A DNA stretch of 41,994 bases from CBDUEV01 sp965366365 (GCA_965366365.1 CBDUEV010000022.1:1-41994); one strand, 5' to 3'; numbered from the stretch's first letter, positions 25,145 to 33,631 are shown. A program made the numbers and translations. The notes: generated by a model from the sequence alone, not told the origin.

Positions 25145-26036
25145 AGTCTTGAAGTCCGGAACGGAGCTGCTCCAGGACGTGCCGCATGAGTCCGGCGCTG
25201 CTAAGCCCGATCCCATCCTCATCGCCCACGAAGTGCGTCGCCACTTCGGTGGTCTGGTGGCGGTGGATGTCGACCATCTGGAGATCCAACGGCACACCAT
25301 CACCGGATTGATCGGCCCCAACGGAGCCGGCAAGACGACGTTCTTCAATCTCTTGACCGGATTCGACAAACCCAATGAGGGTTCGACCCATTTCAACGGT
25401 CGTCGCGTGGACACGATGTCATCGCACCGACGCGCCCGCCACGGGATGGTCCGCACTTTCCAGCTCACCAAAGCCTTGTCGAAGCTGTCGGTGATGGACA
25501 ACATGAAGCTGGGCGCCACCGCCCAGACCGGCGAGCATTTCTGGGCTTCCCTGGTTTCTCCGCTGTGGAAGTCGCAGGACAAACGCATCGAGGCGCAGGC
25601 GATGGAGCTCCTCGATCGGTTCCAGCTGGCAGAGAAACGCGACGACTTCGCAGGCACGCTGTCAGGCGGGCAACGCAAGCTGCTCGAGATGGCCCGGGCC
25701 CTCATGACGAGGCCGGCCTTGATCATGCTCGATGAGCCGATGGCCGGCGTCAATCCGGCGTTGACCCAATCCCTTCTCGAACACGTCAAGGACCTCCGAG
25801 ACGAGGGCATCACGGTCGTCTTCGTCGAGCACGACATGGACGTGGTGCGCGATATCTCCGACTGGGTGGTGGTCATGGCCGAGGGGGCCATCATCGCCGA
25901 GGGCGACGCCGATTCGATCGGCGCCAACAAGACGGTCATCGACGCATATCTCGGGGCCCACCATGACGCCCCCCTCGACCTCGATGAGGAAGCGGAATGG
26001 CTGGGCGAATCGAGCTCCAAGGATGGCGAGTCATGA
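25134..26036 (+). CDS. livG: Branched-chain amino acid-type ABC ATPase LivG
   Basis: A 300-residue cytoplasmic ATPase. Walker A is GPNGAGKTT (61-69), the signature is LSGGQRKLLEMARAL, Walker B is ALIMLDEP and the switch His lies in FVEHDMDVV. About 27 residues precede the core, and an acidic tail (DLDEEAEWLGESSSKDGES) follows it; both are longer than in typical LivG. It overlaps livM by 11 nt and livF by 4 nt (ATGA). With LivF it powers transport through LivH and LivM. Confidence 0.95.
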   Translation: MTDEVLKSGTELLQDVPHESGAAKPDPILIAHEVRRHFGGLVAVDVDHLEIQRHTITGLIGPNGAGKTTFFNLLTGFDKPNEGSTHFNGRRVDTMSSHRRARHGMVRTFQLTKALSKLSVMDNMKLGATAQTGEHFWASLVSPLWKSQDKRIEAQAMELLDRFQLAEKRDDFAGTLSGGQRKLLEMARALMTRPALIMLDEPMAGVNPALTQSLLEHVKDLRDEGITVVFVEHDMDVVRDISDWVVVMAEGAIIAEGDADSIGANKTVIDAYLGAHHDAPLDLDEEAEWLGESSSKDGES

Positions 26037-26761
26037 CAGAACCAATCATCAGGGTCGACAACGTGGTCGCCGGTTATGTTCCCGGCGTGGACATTCTCAA
26101 CGGAGCCAATCTGGTGGTCGCTCCCGGCGAGCTGATCGGCATCATCGGCCCGAACGGCGCCGGCAAGTCGACCATGCTGAAGGCGCTCTTCGGTCTCATT
26201 TCGATCAGCTCGGGCACCGTCACGTTCCGGGGCGACGACATCACCGGCATGAAGGCCCACTCACTGGTCTCGCGCGGCATCGGCTACGTGCCCCAGACCA
26301 ACAACGTCTTCCCCAGCCTCACCATCGCCGAGAACCTCGAGATGGGGGTATTCCTGAAACCGAAGACCCTCAAGGATCGTCTGGAGTTCGTCGGAGGCCT
26401 CTTCCCTCGCCTTGTCGAGAGGCTCAACCAGCGCGCCGGTTCGCTCTCGGGCGGCGAACGACAAATGCTGGCCATGGGTCGAGCATTGATGATGGACCCC
26501 TCTGTCTTGCTTCTCGACGAACCCTCGGCCGGTCTCTCGCCCATCCTGCAGGATCAGGTGTTCATCCGGGTTCGTCAGATCAACCGTCAGGGCGTGAGCG
26601 TCATCATGGTCGAGCAGAACGCCCGCCGTTGCCTTCAGATCTGCGACCGCGGGTATGTGCTCGATCAGGGCCGCAACGCCTACACGGACACCGGCGAGAA
26701 CCTCCTCCACGATCCCAAAGTGATCGAGCTCTACCTGGGGACGCTGGCCAAGGTCGAGTGA
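26033..26761 (+). CDS. livF: Branched-chain amino acid-type ABC ATPase LivF
   Basis: A 242-residue cytoplasmic ATPase. Walker A is GPNGAGKS (39-46), the signature is LSGGERQMLAMGRAL, Walker B is VLLLDEP, and the C-terminus VIELYLGTLA is that of LivF. I chose the ATG at 26033 because it overlaps the livG stop as ATGA and matches the usual LivF start; a frame beginning 12 codons earlier has no family resemblance. It is the last transporter gene of the operon. Confidence 0.95.
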   Translation: MTEPIIRVDNVVAGYVPGVDILNGANLVVAPGELIGIIGPNGAGKSTMLKALFGLISISSGTVTFRGDDITGMKAHSLVSRGIGYVPQTNNVFPSLTIAENLEMGVFLKPKTLKDRLEFVGGLFPRLVERLNQRAGSLSGGERQMLAMGRALMMDPSVLLLDEPSAGLSPILQDQVFIRVRQINRQGVSVIMVEQNARRCLQICDRGYVLDQGRNAYTDTGENLLHDPKVIELYLGTLAKVE

Positions 26762-27589
26762 GTGCGGCAGTCCCCTCGCCGAAGCCGGAGTGCACAGCGC
26801 CCCAACAATGGAGCCGACCGCCCAGAGCGGACCCAGGGTCCGCCTCTCCACGTTCGAGTCGGGCGTCCGATCCGCCAGCGAGAACGCGCCGTCCGACGCT
26901 ACCTGGCGTTGCGTCGATCCCCCCTGCCACTCGCCCGCCGGATTGCCGCACACCTGACGCGTCCCCCGCAACCGGTCAGCCGGACGGTCGAAGCGGTTCG
27001 TGCTGAGTGGTTGGCCGACCAGTCTCAGCTCATCGACGGTTCCCTGGGAGCGGGCGGGATCTGGGATCGAGGTCACACGGTCGCCGAGGTGGCGGCGGTG
27101 AGCAAGGACCGGTTCGGAGGACGGCTGCTCTGGGGCCTGGCCGCCGAAGTGGCGCCGCTCCGGGTCCTCGAGCTGGGTACCAACGTCGGGGTGTCGTCGG
27201 CCTACCTCGCAGACGCCATGCCCGCCGGGAGTCGGCTCCTCACCATCGAAGCGTCTCCCTACCGAAGCCGCTTGGCGGGCCGCCTACATTCCGGGGTCGG
27301 ACTGACGGGCCGCGTGTCGCGCCGGGTCGGCCGTTTCGATGATGAGATGAGTGCGGCCCTCGCCGACCTGGGCACGCTCGACCTCGCCTTCGTGGACGGC
27401 GACCATACGTTCGACGGGACGATCCGCTATATCGACCGACTGCTCCCATCGTGTCGGAGTGGAGCAGTGATCTGCGTCGACGACATCACCTGGTCGGAGG
27501 AGATGGACATGGCGTGGGCGGAGATCGCCCGCCGTCCGGAGTTCGTGGCTTTGGCCGCCGCGGACATGGGGTTGCTGCTCGTCAGGTGA
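26762..27589 (+). CDS. Class I O-methyltransferase-like protein
   Basis: Up to 275 residues. The methyltransferase core (about 100-275) has the SAM motif LRVLELGTNVGVSSAYLADA, LLTIEAS at strand two and FVDGDH, as in catechol/caffeoyl-CoA-type O-methyltransferases. The N-terminal 40 residues are Arg/Pro-rich and compositionally poor. The start given is a GTG directly after the livF stop; a later start, for example near the segment RRYLALRRSPLPLARR, is quite possible. It is the distal gene of the liv operon by position only, and no functional link to transport is evident. A strong terminator follows. Confidence 0.82.
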   Translation: MRQSPRRSRSAQRPNNGADRPERTQGPPLHVRVGRPIRQRERAVRRYLALRRSPLPLARRIAAHLTRPPQPVSRTVEAVRAEWLADQSQLIDGSLGAGGIWDRGHTVAEVAAVSKDRFGGRLLWGLAAEVAPLRVLELGTNVGVSSAYLADAMPAGSRLLTIEASPYRSRLAGRLHSGVGLTGRVSRRVGRFDDEMSAALADLGTLDLAFVDGDHTFDGTIRYIDRLLPSCRSGAVICVDDITWSEEMDMAWAEIARRPEFVALAAADMGLLLVR

Positions 27590-27638
27590 GCCTGTGCCTG
27601 GGATAGGCGCCGACCGGTCTCCGCAAGGATCGCAACGA

Positions 27639-27668
27639 AGAAGGCCGGCCCCGAGGGGCCGGCCTTCT
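27639..27668. terminator. Bidirectional terminator between the liv operon and livJ
   Basis: A perfect 14-bp GC-rich stem (27639-27652 with 27655-27668, AGAAGGCCGGCCCC and its complement) around GA. On the minus strand it is followed by TCGTTG, on the plus strand by CACG. Confidence 0.88.
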
Positions 27669-27691
27669 CACGTACGCGCGTATTCGTCGGC

Positions 27692-29059
27692 TCAGCCGCC
27701 TGCGAACACGTATTCGTCGAGATCGGTGTTCGGGGACTCGCCGCCGTCGTAGGTGGCGATGCGGAAGCTGGCCGCAGCCGGCTCCCCTGCATCCACGAAC
27801 TCGTACGGGCCACCGAAGCCGTCATAGTCGATGTCGGTGCCGGCCGCGATGAGAGCCTTGCAGTCGGCGAAGGTAGTGCACTTCTCGCCGTCCTTGGTCA
27901 CACCGTTGATTTCGGCCGCAATGTCGATCGGATCGTCCGAGCCGGCCACCTCGGCCGCCAGAGCCACGATCACGATGGAGTCGTAGGTCTCGGCGCCGTA
28001 GGCGTACACACCGTTGGTTCCACCCTCGACCGCTCCGTCCAAACGGGCGGTGAAGTCGCTGATGGAGCTCAGGTCGACGCTCGGCTCGGTGCCGCGCATG
28101 CCGGCGATGATGCTTGGATCGGTGAGCTCGCCACCGATGCCGCCGATGTTGCCGTCCACGCCGTACACGGCCTTGCCTTGCGTCGGGCCAACGCCCCGCT
28201 CGTGCATGGTCGTGAGGATGTTGGCGGACTCGGCGAAGCCGATCACCACGATCGCATCAGGGTCGGCTGCAACGATCGAGTCGACCTCGGCGTCGAAGTT
28301 GTCGGTGTCCACCGCGTAGGCGGTGAAGACCGGGATCACGCCTCCGGCGCCTTCGTAGTTCTCCTGGAAGGAGTTCGCAAGACCTTCGCCATACGATTCC
28401 TGGCGATAGATCACCGCGGCCGTCTCGTTGCCTTCGGAGATGACCAGGTCAGCGAGGACCTTGCCCTGGAGAAGGTCCGACGGAGCGGTCCGGAAGTACA
28501 GGCCGTTGTCGTTGTAGGTGGTGAAGTCGGGCGACGTGTTCGCCGGCGAGAACTGGATGACGTTGGCGCCGGTGATCTTGTCGATGACCGTCTTCGAGAC
28601 GGCCGACGAGGCGGCACCCATGATGGCGTCGGCCTTGCCGGCGAGAAGCCGATCGACGGTCGGGTTGGCGATGTCCTGGTTGGTATCGCCAGAGTCACCT
28701 TCGATCAGCACCACGTCGTTGCCCAGCACACCACCGGCGGCGTTGATGTCCTCAACGGCCAAACGGGCGCCGGCCACCTCGGGTGGTCCGAGGAAGGCGA
28801 GATCGCCGGTTTCAGGGAGCAAGGTCCCGATGGTCAGAACTCCGTCAGCGGAAGCAGAGACCATGGCCTCGCCTTCCGTCGTGGTCGTGGCCTCGACTGC
28901 CGCAGTGGTCGTGGTCTCGGCAGGTGCTTCGGTGGTTTCGACGGTTTCTGCCGTCGTCGTCTCCGTACCTACCTCCTCCTCGCCGGTACCGCAAGCGGCC
29001 AGCAGGAGCGAGAACACGCCAAAGAGCACCACAAGGCGCAAGATTGACTTGGATCGCAT
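27692..29059 (-). CDS. livJ: Branched-chain amino acid-type ABC substrate-binding lipoprotein
   Basis: A 455-residue secreted lipoprotein. A type II signal peptide ends in the lipobox LAAC with Cys23. About 45 residues rich in Thr, Glu and Ala follow as a flexible linker. The periplasmic-binding-protein type I (Leu/Ile/Val) fold starts near LTIGTLLPETGDLAFLGPP and includes AGARLAVEDINAAGG and the central AVIYRQESYGEGLA. It delivers substrate to LivHMGF, encoded convergently, so it has its own promoter at 29097-29124. The ATG at 29059 has a full AGGAGG (29067-29072) 7 nt upstream. Confidence 0.94.
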   Translation of the reverse strand: MRSKSILRLVVLFGVFSLLLAACGTGEEEVGTETTTAETVETTEAPAETTTTAAVEATTTTEGEAMVSASADGVLTIGTLLPETGDLAFLGPPEVAGARLAVEDINAAGGVLGNDVVLIEGDSGDTNQDIANPTVDRLLAGKADAIMGAASSAVSKTVIDKITGANVIQFSPANTSPDFTTYNDNGLYFRTAPSDLLQGKVLADLVISEGNETAAVIYRQESYGEGLANSFQENYEGAGGVIPVFTAYAVDTDNFDAEVDSIVAADPDAIVVIGFAESANILTTMHERGVGPTQGKAVYGVDGNIGGIGGELTDPSIIAGMRGTEPSVDLSSISDFTARLDGAVEGGTNGVYAYGAETYDSIVIVALAAEVAGSDDPIDIAAEINGVTKDGEKCTTFADCKALIAAGTDIDYDGFGGPYEFVDAGEPAAASFRIATYDGGESPNTDLDEYVFAGG

Positions 29060-29096
29060 ATTGATTCCTCCTAGTAAGCCCAAAAGGCTGCGGGAG

Positions 29097-29124
29097 AGCA
29101 TACCCGCCCTACTGAGTTTGTCGA
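29097..29124 (-). promoter_or_regulatory. Candidate livJ promoter
   Basis: On the minus strand a -35-like TCGACA (29119-29124, one mismatch to TTGACA), 16-nt spacer and -10 TATGCT (29097-29102). This gives a leader of about 30 nt containing the strong AGGAGG ribosome binding site. Confidence 0.5.
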
Positions 29125-29213
29125 CCGAAACAATCCATTTCTTACCAAGTCCAACTCCGAGTCACCCCCCTGTGCGGGCCTAGCCTGAGGAAAGGTCGCT
29201 CGAAAGGACTCCC

Positions 29214-30053
29214 ATGCACAACATCGTGGTCACCGGCGGAAGCGGGAAGGCCGGCCGAGCCGTCCTGACCGATCTCGTCGCACACGGCTACTCCGTCACG
29301 AACGTGGATACGGCCGCCTCGCGCGACCCGGACGAACCCACGCTCATCGCCGACCTCACCGATCTCGGACAAACCATCGAGTGCCTTCGAGGGGCCGACG
29401 CCGTCGTTCACCTCGCAGCAGTCCCGGCCCCCAACATCCTTCCCGACGGCGAGACCTTTCGTGTGAACATGATGAGCACGTACAACGTGTTCTCGGCGGC
29501 AACCCGACTGGGCGTGGAAAAGGTGGTGTGGGCGTCGAGCGAAACGCTCATCGGGATACCGTTCGAGCGGGAACAACCACGCTACGCCCCGATCGACGAA
29601 GACCATCCTCGCCTACCCGAGTTCCACTATGCCCTCTCCAAGCTGGCCGGCGAGGTCATCGCCGAGCAGTTCAACCGATGGACCGGGGTTCCCTTCGTCG
29701 CTCTGCGCTACTCCAACGTGATGGAAGAGGACGACTACACCCGGTTCCCCGGTTTCTGGCAGGAGCCGCGAAGCCGTGCATGGAACCTGTGGGGATACGT
29801 CGACGCCCGCGACGTCGCGCAGTGCACGCGCTTGGCGCTCGAACGCGACGTTCCGGGGGCGGAGGCGTTCCTGGTGGCGGCCGGCGACACGTGCATGACG
29901 ACCACGAACCACGAACTCATGACAGAGTTCTTTCCGGCGGTGCCCCTCCGCGGCGACATCGGTGACCACGACACGTTGCTGTCGATCGACAAGGCTCGGC
30001 GCCTCCTCGGCTACGCGCCGACCCATTCGTGGCGGGACTATCTGACCACCTAG
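29214..30053 (+). CDS. NAD-dependent epimerase/dehydratase family protein
   Basis: A 279-residue extended short-chain dehydrogenase. The dinucleotide-binding loop is GGSGKAG (8-14), followed by VDTAASRDPD at the acidic strand end, HLAAVPAP and the catalytic YALSK (Tyr139, Lys143). These proteins epimerise or dehydrate nucleotide sugars, or act on other alcohols; the substrate cannot be told. The start has GAAAGGA about 5 nt upstream. It is divergent from livJ (154-nt gap) and convergent with the DUF1304 gene, with only 17 nt between them and no terminator visible. Confidence 0.88.
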   Translation: MHNIVVTGGSGKAGRAVLTDLVAHGYSVTNVDTAASRDPDEPTLIADLTDLGQTIECLRGADAVVHLAAVPAPNILPDGETFRVNMMSTYNVFSAATRLGVEKVVWASSETLIGIPFEREQPRYAPIDEDHPRLPEFHYALSKLAGEVIAEQFNRWTGVPFVALRYSNVMEEDDYTRFPGFWQEPRSRAWNLWGYVDARDVAQCTRLALERDVPGAEAFLVAAGDTCMTTTNHELMTEFFPAVPLRGDIGDHDTLLSIDKARRLLGYAPTHSWRDYLTT

Positions 30054-30086
30054 CTACACGAACCCCGGTGCTACACGAACCCCAGT
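30053..30086. repeat. 17-bp tandem duplication at a convergent gene end
   Basis: GCTACACGAACCCCGGT (30053-30069) is followed directly by the same 17-mer with one change (G to A at position 15; 30070-30086). The second copy encodes the last codons and TAG stop of the DUF1304 gene on the minus strand, and the first repeats that gene end. Confidence 0.8.
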
Positions 30087-30448
30087 GCCAGCAGGGCGAT
30101 CGCCGCGGGTACGCCCTGAACGAGCGCCGCCTGAATCATCGACCGACGCGCCACGACTAGGACCACGGCTGCTCCCACCATGAATAGCGCGCAGTAGCCG
30201 AGCAAGGTGGTGCGGCCACCCACGTCGGTCGGCACCAGCAGTGCCCCCACGATGGCTCCGATGCCGAGAAAGAGGTTGTAATAGCCCTGGTTCAGCATTC
30301 CGAAGGCTGCGGCATCGGCCGCTTCCTGCGACGCCACCCCGAAACGCCTCCAGATCTTCGGCCGCTTCCACCAGACAGCCTCCATGAGCCAGAACCCGAC
30401 ATGGAGTAGTCCGGCGAGGATCCCAAACACCACTGCCAGTACTGTCAC
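30071..30448 (-). CDS. DUF1304 family membrane protein
   Basis: A 125-residue hydrophobic protein with four predicted membrane segments (about 2-22, 48-70, 78-98 and 105-124) and the family segment FGMLNQGYYNLFLGIGA. DUF1304 members are small inner-membrane proteins of unknown function. The start is GTG at 30448 with GAGAGGAG upstream. It is divergent from the ASCH gene with a 77-nt gap. The charged loop between helices one and two (WWKRPKIWRRFG) is probably cytoplasmic. Confidence 0.87.
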   Translation of the reverse strand: MTVLAVVFGILAGLLHVGFWLMEAVWWKRPKIWRRFGVASQEAADAAAFGMLNQGYYNLFLGIGAIVGALLVPTDVGGRTTLLGYCALFMVGAAVVLVVARRSMIQAALVQGVPAAIALLALGFV

Positions 30449-30513
30449 ACATCTCCTCTCGATGCCGACAGTCTATGAACCGAATCGCTGCTCCCAACCC
30501 ACCTCCCGTTCGA

Positions 30514-30519
30514 TAGGTT
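30514..30519 (+). promoter_or_regulatory. Candidate -10 element for a leaderless mRNA
   Basis: TAGGTT, then GGACGC, then the ATG at 30526. No ribosome binding site lies between. Confidence 0.5.
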
Positions 30520-30525
30520 GGACGC

Positions 30526-30984
30526 ATGGCATCGGCACGCGAAACCATCGCCGAATTCTGGGAAGCCTTCTGCGCAGCGACCGGCGTGACCAGCTCCTAT
30601 ACGGCGTGGGCATTCGGCGCCGACAACGACCCCGACCAGCAGACCAGACTGGGAACCCTGGTCCTCGAAGGCCCGAAGCGAGCGACCGCCGGCCGGCTCG
30701 CCGACCACGATCCGGAGACTGACCCAGTCCCCCGCCCGGGCGACCACAGCGTGATCCTCGACGGCGACGGCCTCCCGTTGTGCATCATCGAGACGACTCG
30801 CGTGGAGATCCGACGCTTCGACGACGTGGACGAGGACTTCGCCTGGACCGAGGGGGAAGGCGACCGCACCCTGGCGTGGTGGCGAGAGGCCCACCTGGCC
30901 TTCTTCGACCGGGTCGGAACACCCATCGACTCGGACACTCCTCTGGTGCTCGAATGGTTTGACCTCGTGTGGCCGTCGGGGTGA
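30526..30984 (+). CDS. ASCH domain protein
   Basis: A 152-residue small cytoplasmic protein that is essentially one ASCH domain: an N-terminal helix (AEFWEAFCAATG), the strand LGTLVLEGPKRATAGRLAD, PRPGDHSVILDGDGLPLCII and the C-terminal TEGEGDRTLAWWREAHLAFF. ASCH folds resemble PUA domains and are thought to bind RNA or modified nucleotides, and some members hydrolyse N4-acetylcytidine. Which of these applies is not visible. It is alone, apparently leaderless, and convergent with the FrnE-like gene, 22 nt away. Confidence 0.9.
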   Translation: MASARETIAEFWEAFCAATGVTSSYTAWAFGADNDPDQQTRLGTLVLEGPKRATAGRLADHDPETDPVPRPGDHSVILDGDGLPLCIIETTRVEIRRFDDVDEDFAWTEGEGDRTLAWWREAHLAFFDRVGTPIDSDTPLVLEWFDLVWPSG

Positions 30985-31006
30985 CGGGGAGAATCCGTCG
31001 TGTCGC

Positions 31007-31702
31007 TCAGCACACCTCGCCGGGGGGGCAGAACTCCTCCGAGGGAGTCACATCGAGCGCCCGGACCAGCGCCGCGTCGAGATCGGCGGCAGTCGCGTAG
31101 CCCTGCGCCAGCAGGTGGCCCTGCTCCCCTTGCCGGGCGACGACCGTCGGGAAGCCGCTGATCCCCCACCGGCGCGCCTGCGAGAAGTCGCGCCATGTTG
31201 CTTGAACGACCGCTTTCGATTCGTAGGCCTCGGCGAACGCCGCTCCGTCGACGTCGAACTCATCGACGAGATCACCGAAAACGGCCGGATCGGCGATGAC
31301 GACCCCTTCCGCGTAGAAGGCTCTCTGCAGTCGCTTGAAGAAGGGGAAGGTGAGGGCGTCATCGACGTGACGCATGGCGACCACTGCCCGACAGGACGGT
31401 TCGGTGTCGTACACCCAGCCGCGCCTGCCGAGCACCTCGTGGGCGAAGGGCTGCCCGGAGCGTTTGGCGACCTCCACCCAATGGTGTTCGAGGGTGGCCG
31501 CCACCCCTTCGGTGACCTCCTCGGCGTATTCACCCGGACGGAGCCCACCCACCACGACACGCAATGGAATGTCCGGATGAGCGGCCAGGAGGGCATCGAG
31601 CTCGGGGGCAATGCCCCAACACCACGAGCACATCGGGTCACCGACGTAGATGATCTCCCGGTCGCGGGCGTCGACGGCCACGGCAGTCTCCGGGGGGCTC
31701 AT
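31007..31702 (-). CDS. DsbA/FrnE-family thiol oxidoreductase
   Basis: A 231-residue thioredoxin-fold protein of the DSBA-like (FrnE) family with the active site CSWC (Cys25, Cys28) in DPMCSWCWGIAPE and a cis-proline region GISGFPTVV. There is no signal peptide, so it acts in the cytoplasm, probably as a disulfide isomerase or oxidoreductase. The extreme C-terminus carries two further cysteines, Cys225 and Cys231, in FCPPGEVC. Deinococcus FrnE is known to have a second C-terminal cysteine motif, but whether the two are equivalent is my inference. Its ATG overlaps the stop of the rhodanese gene (ATGA), so the pair is translated together. Confidence 0.88.
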   Translation of the reverse strand: MSPPETAVAVDARDREIIYVGDPMCSWCWGIAPELDALLAAHPDIPLRVVVGGLRPGEYAEEVTEGVAATLEHHWVEVAKRSGQPFAHEVLGRRGWVYDTEPSCRAVVAMRHVDDALTFPFFKRLQRAFYAEGVVIADPAVFGDLVDEFDVDGAAFAEAYESKAVVQATWRDFSQARRWGISGFPTVVARQGEQGHLLAQGYATAADLDAALVRALDVTPSEEFCPPGEVC

Positions 31703-32079
31703 CCCTCCACCTCGAGCTCGAAGCCCTCGTCCTTCCAGCCTTCGACACCGCCGATCATCTTCTTGACCGGTCGGTCGAGCCTCGCCAATCGCAGCGCAGC
31801 CCTGTCGGCCCCGTTGCAGTGCGGGCCGGCGCAGTAGACCACGAACAGAGTCTCGGCCGGATACTCGGTGAGGTTGCGTTCGACGATCCGACCGTGCGGG
31901 AGGTTGATGGCCCCAGGAACGTGGCCCCCTGCGTAGAGGTCTGGACTCCGCACATCCAACAGCACGAAATCCTGTTGGTCTCGCTCGAGGGCATCGTGGA
32001 CGTCCCAGCAGTCCGTCTCAAAGGCGAGCAGCGCTCCGAAGTGAGCGTGGGCGTGGCCTGACGGGGCTGGAGGAACCAC
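31699..32079 (-). CDS. Rhodanese-like domain protein
   Basis: A 126-residue single rhodanese domain: VLLDVRSPDLYAGGHVPGAINLP, then the active-site loop VYCAGPHCNGADRAA with the persulfide-forming Cys83 and a second Cys88. It probably carries sulfane sulfur or takes part in thiol chemistry in the cytoplasm, consistent with the overlapping FrnE-like gene downstream. The start is uncertain: GTG 32079 gives the full domain but has neither a good ribosome binding site nor a clear -10 at the leaderless distance. It is divergent from manA. Confidence 0.88.
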   Translation of the reverse strand: MVPPAPSGHAHAHFGALLAFETDCWDVHDALERDQQDFVLLDVRSPDLYAGGHVPGAINLPHGRIVERNLTEYPAETLFVVYCAGPHCNGADRAALRLARLDRPVKKMIGGVEGWKDEGFELEVEG

Positions 32080-32197
32080 GGATACGGCTGATCCTGTGGT
32101 GGGGAGATTGGGTATGCGGGCCTCCTGATCGTATGTGGGAAGAGTGCCAGCGATCGGAGCGCTCGTCCAATGAGCGACGGACCGTCGACGGGGGTGC

Positions 32198-32203
32198 CAG
32201 AAT
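32198..32203 (+). promoter_or_regulatory. Candidate -10 element for a leaderless mRNA
   Basis: CAGAAT, then CGCCGG, then the ATG at 32210. It is weaker than the others because the first base is C. It lies in the 130-nt divergent gap before manA, where I see nothing else. Confidence 0.35.
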
Positions 32204-32209
32204 CGCCGG

Positions 32210-33190
32210 ATGCTCTACCCGCTCGTGTTCGATCCGATCCTGGTGCCCAAACCGTGGGGCGGCCGCCGCCTGGCCCACTACGGCAAGCAACTGACCATGG
32301 GGGAAACGACGGGCGAGAGCTGGGAGCTGTCGGATCTGCGGTCGGGCGAGGCAACAACGGTCTCGGCGGGGGAGTCTCAGGTGGCGAACGGGCCGCTGGC
32401 GGGACGGACCATCGGCGGCCTGATCGACGAATTCGGAGAAGCATTGCTCGGTCCGGACAATTCGAGCGGCCGGCTTCCGCTGCTGGTCAAGTTGATCGAC
32501 GCCCAAGAACCGCTCTCGGTGCAGGTCCACCCGACTGCGGCGTACGCCGCCGATCATCCGGAGGTCAACCTCAAGACAGAGTCCTGGTATGTGGTCGAAG
32601 CCGAGCCGGGAGCCGTCATCTACAGGGGCCTGGCACCCGGTACGACCCTCGCCGAGCTCGGGCGCACCGCGGCCACTCCCGAGGTGGTCGAGCTCCTCGA
32701 TGTCGTCCCGGTCCAGGCGGGCGATTTTCATCATCTCCCCGCCGGCACCGTCCACGCCCTCGGGGCAGGGGTGCTGGTCGCCGAGATCCAAACGCCGAGC
32801 GACACGACCTTTCGGATCTATGACTGGACAGACGAATACGGCCGACAGCCTCGCCCGCTGCAGGTGGCCGAAGCGCTGGCATGCGTCGAAACGACCCCGG
32901 CGCCGTCCACCGACCCGTACCAACTCGATCTCACGACACGCTCCCTGGTCGACACGGACGATTACTGGATCCATGAACATCGCTCCGACGCCGGCCCTCT
33001 CGGCCTCGACCCCCAACCGGGACTCAGGGTGGTCATGGTGGTGGACGGCTGCCTCTCCGTCGGTGACGTGGTGGCCCCCAGAGGGACGACCGTGCTCATT
33101 CCCGCCTCGGTCAGAACCGTGGCGGAATCGTTCGAGCCTGTCGTGGTGCTCGAAATCGGATTGGCTGCACCCGGCGTCCCGCTTCGCTGA
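32210..33190 (+). CDS. manA: Type I mannose-6-phosphate isomerase
   Basis: A 326-residue cytoplasmic zinc enzyme that interconverts mannose 6-phosphate and fructose 6-phosphate. The metal site is visible as QVHP (105-108), Glu124 in NLKTESWYVV and His182 in LPAGTVHALG. The N-terminus VFDPILVPKPWGGRRLA and the middle VAEIQTPSDTTFRIYDW are typical of the short bacterial type I enzymes. It would supply GDP-mannose for glycolipids and polysaccharides. It is alone between the rhodanese and YCII genes. Confidence 0.93.
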   Translation: MLYPLVFDPILVPKPWGGRRLAHYGKQLTMGETTGESWELSDLRSGEATTVSAGESQVANGPLAGRTIGGLIDEFGEALLGPDNSSGRLPLLVKLIDAQEPLSVQVHPTAAYAADHPEVNLKTESWYVVEAEPGAVIYRGLAPGTTLAELGRTAATPEVVELLDVVPVQAGDFHHLPAGTVHALGAGVLVAEIQTPSDTTFRIYDWTDEYGRQPRPLQVAEALACVETTPAPSTDPYQLDLTTRSLVDTDDYWIHEHRSDAGPLGLDPQPGLRVVMVVDGCLSVGDVVAPRGTTVLIPASVRTVAESFEPVVVLEIGLAAPGVPLR

Positions 33191-33225
33191 GCCACCGCAA
33201 CGGCCATCGGGACGAAAACCCGCTC

Positions 33226-33273
33226 AACCTGTCGAAACCCTCGGAGCTGGTTCGTCGTGTTGTCGAACAGGTT
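33226..33273. promoter_or_regulatory. Imperfect dyad upstream of the YCII gene
   Basis: AACCTGTCGA (33226-33235) and TCGAACAGGTT (33263-33273) are complementary apart from one extra base, with a competing shorter hairpin (GTTCG/CGAAC) inside. It could be an operator or the terminator of manA. The evidence is only the symmetry. Confidence 0.3.
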
Positions 33274-33305
33274 CACACACGGTGAGCCGGAGACAGGAGG
33301 AACTC

Positions 33306-33620
33306 ATGGCGAACTATGTTCTCGCCTACCACGGTGGCGGCATGCCGGAAACCGAAGAAGAGAGCGCCAAAGTCATGGCCGCTTGGGAAGCTTGGTACGG
33401 CCAACTGGGCGCGGCCATCGTGGATGGCGGTGCCCCGACGGGGCAGGCCAAGACGGTGAATCCGGACGGTTCCGTGGCCGATGGCGGCGGCGCCAACCCG
33501 CTCACCGGGTACACCGTCGTCACCGCAGCCGACCTCGACGCCGCAGTGGCGCTGGCCAAGGGCTGCCCGATCCTTTCGACGGGCGGCACCATCGAAGTGG
33601 CGGAAACCATCGACATGTGA
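33306..33620 (+). CDS. YCII-related protein
   Basis: A 104-residue protein of the YCII/DGPF superfamily (dimeric alpha-beta barrel): YVLAYHGGGMPETEEE, MAAWEAWYGQLGAAIVDGG and a C-terminal GGTIEVAETI. Members are small and mostly uncharacterised, and some act as muconolactone-isomerase-like enzymes or regulators. AGGAGG lies 6 nt before the ATG at 33306. An earlier in-frame open stretch back to 32589 overlaps manA and is not coding. A clear hairpin follows. Confidence 0.88.
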   Translation: MANYVLAYHGGGMPETEEESAKVMAAWEAWYGQLGAAIVDGGAPTGQAKTVNPDGSVADGGGANPLTGYTVVTAADLDAAVALAKGCPILSTGGTIEVAETIDM

Positions 33621-33631
33621 GCGACGCGCCG

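Noticed and set aside
33263..33275. Possible LexA (SOS) box GAAC-AG-GTTC before the YCII gene
   Set aside because: The actinobacterial SOS box has four bases between GAAC and GTTC; here there are two, and the gene is not a typical SOS member.
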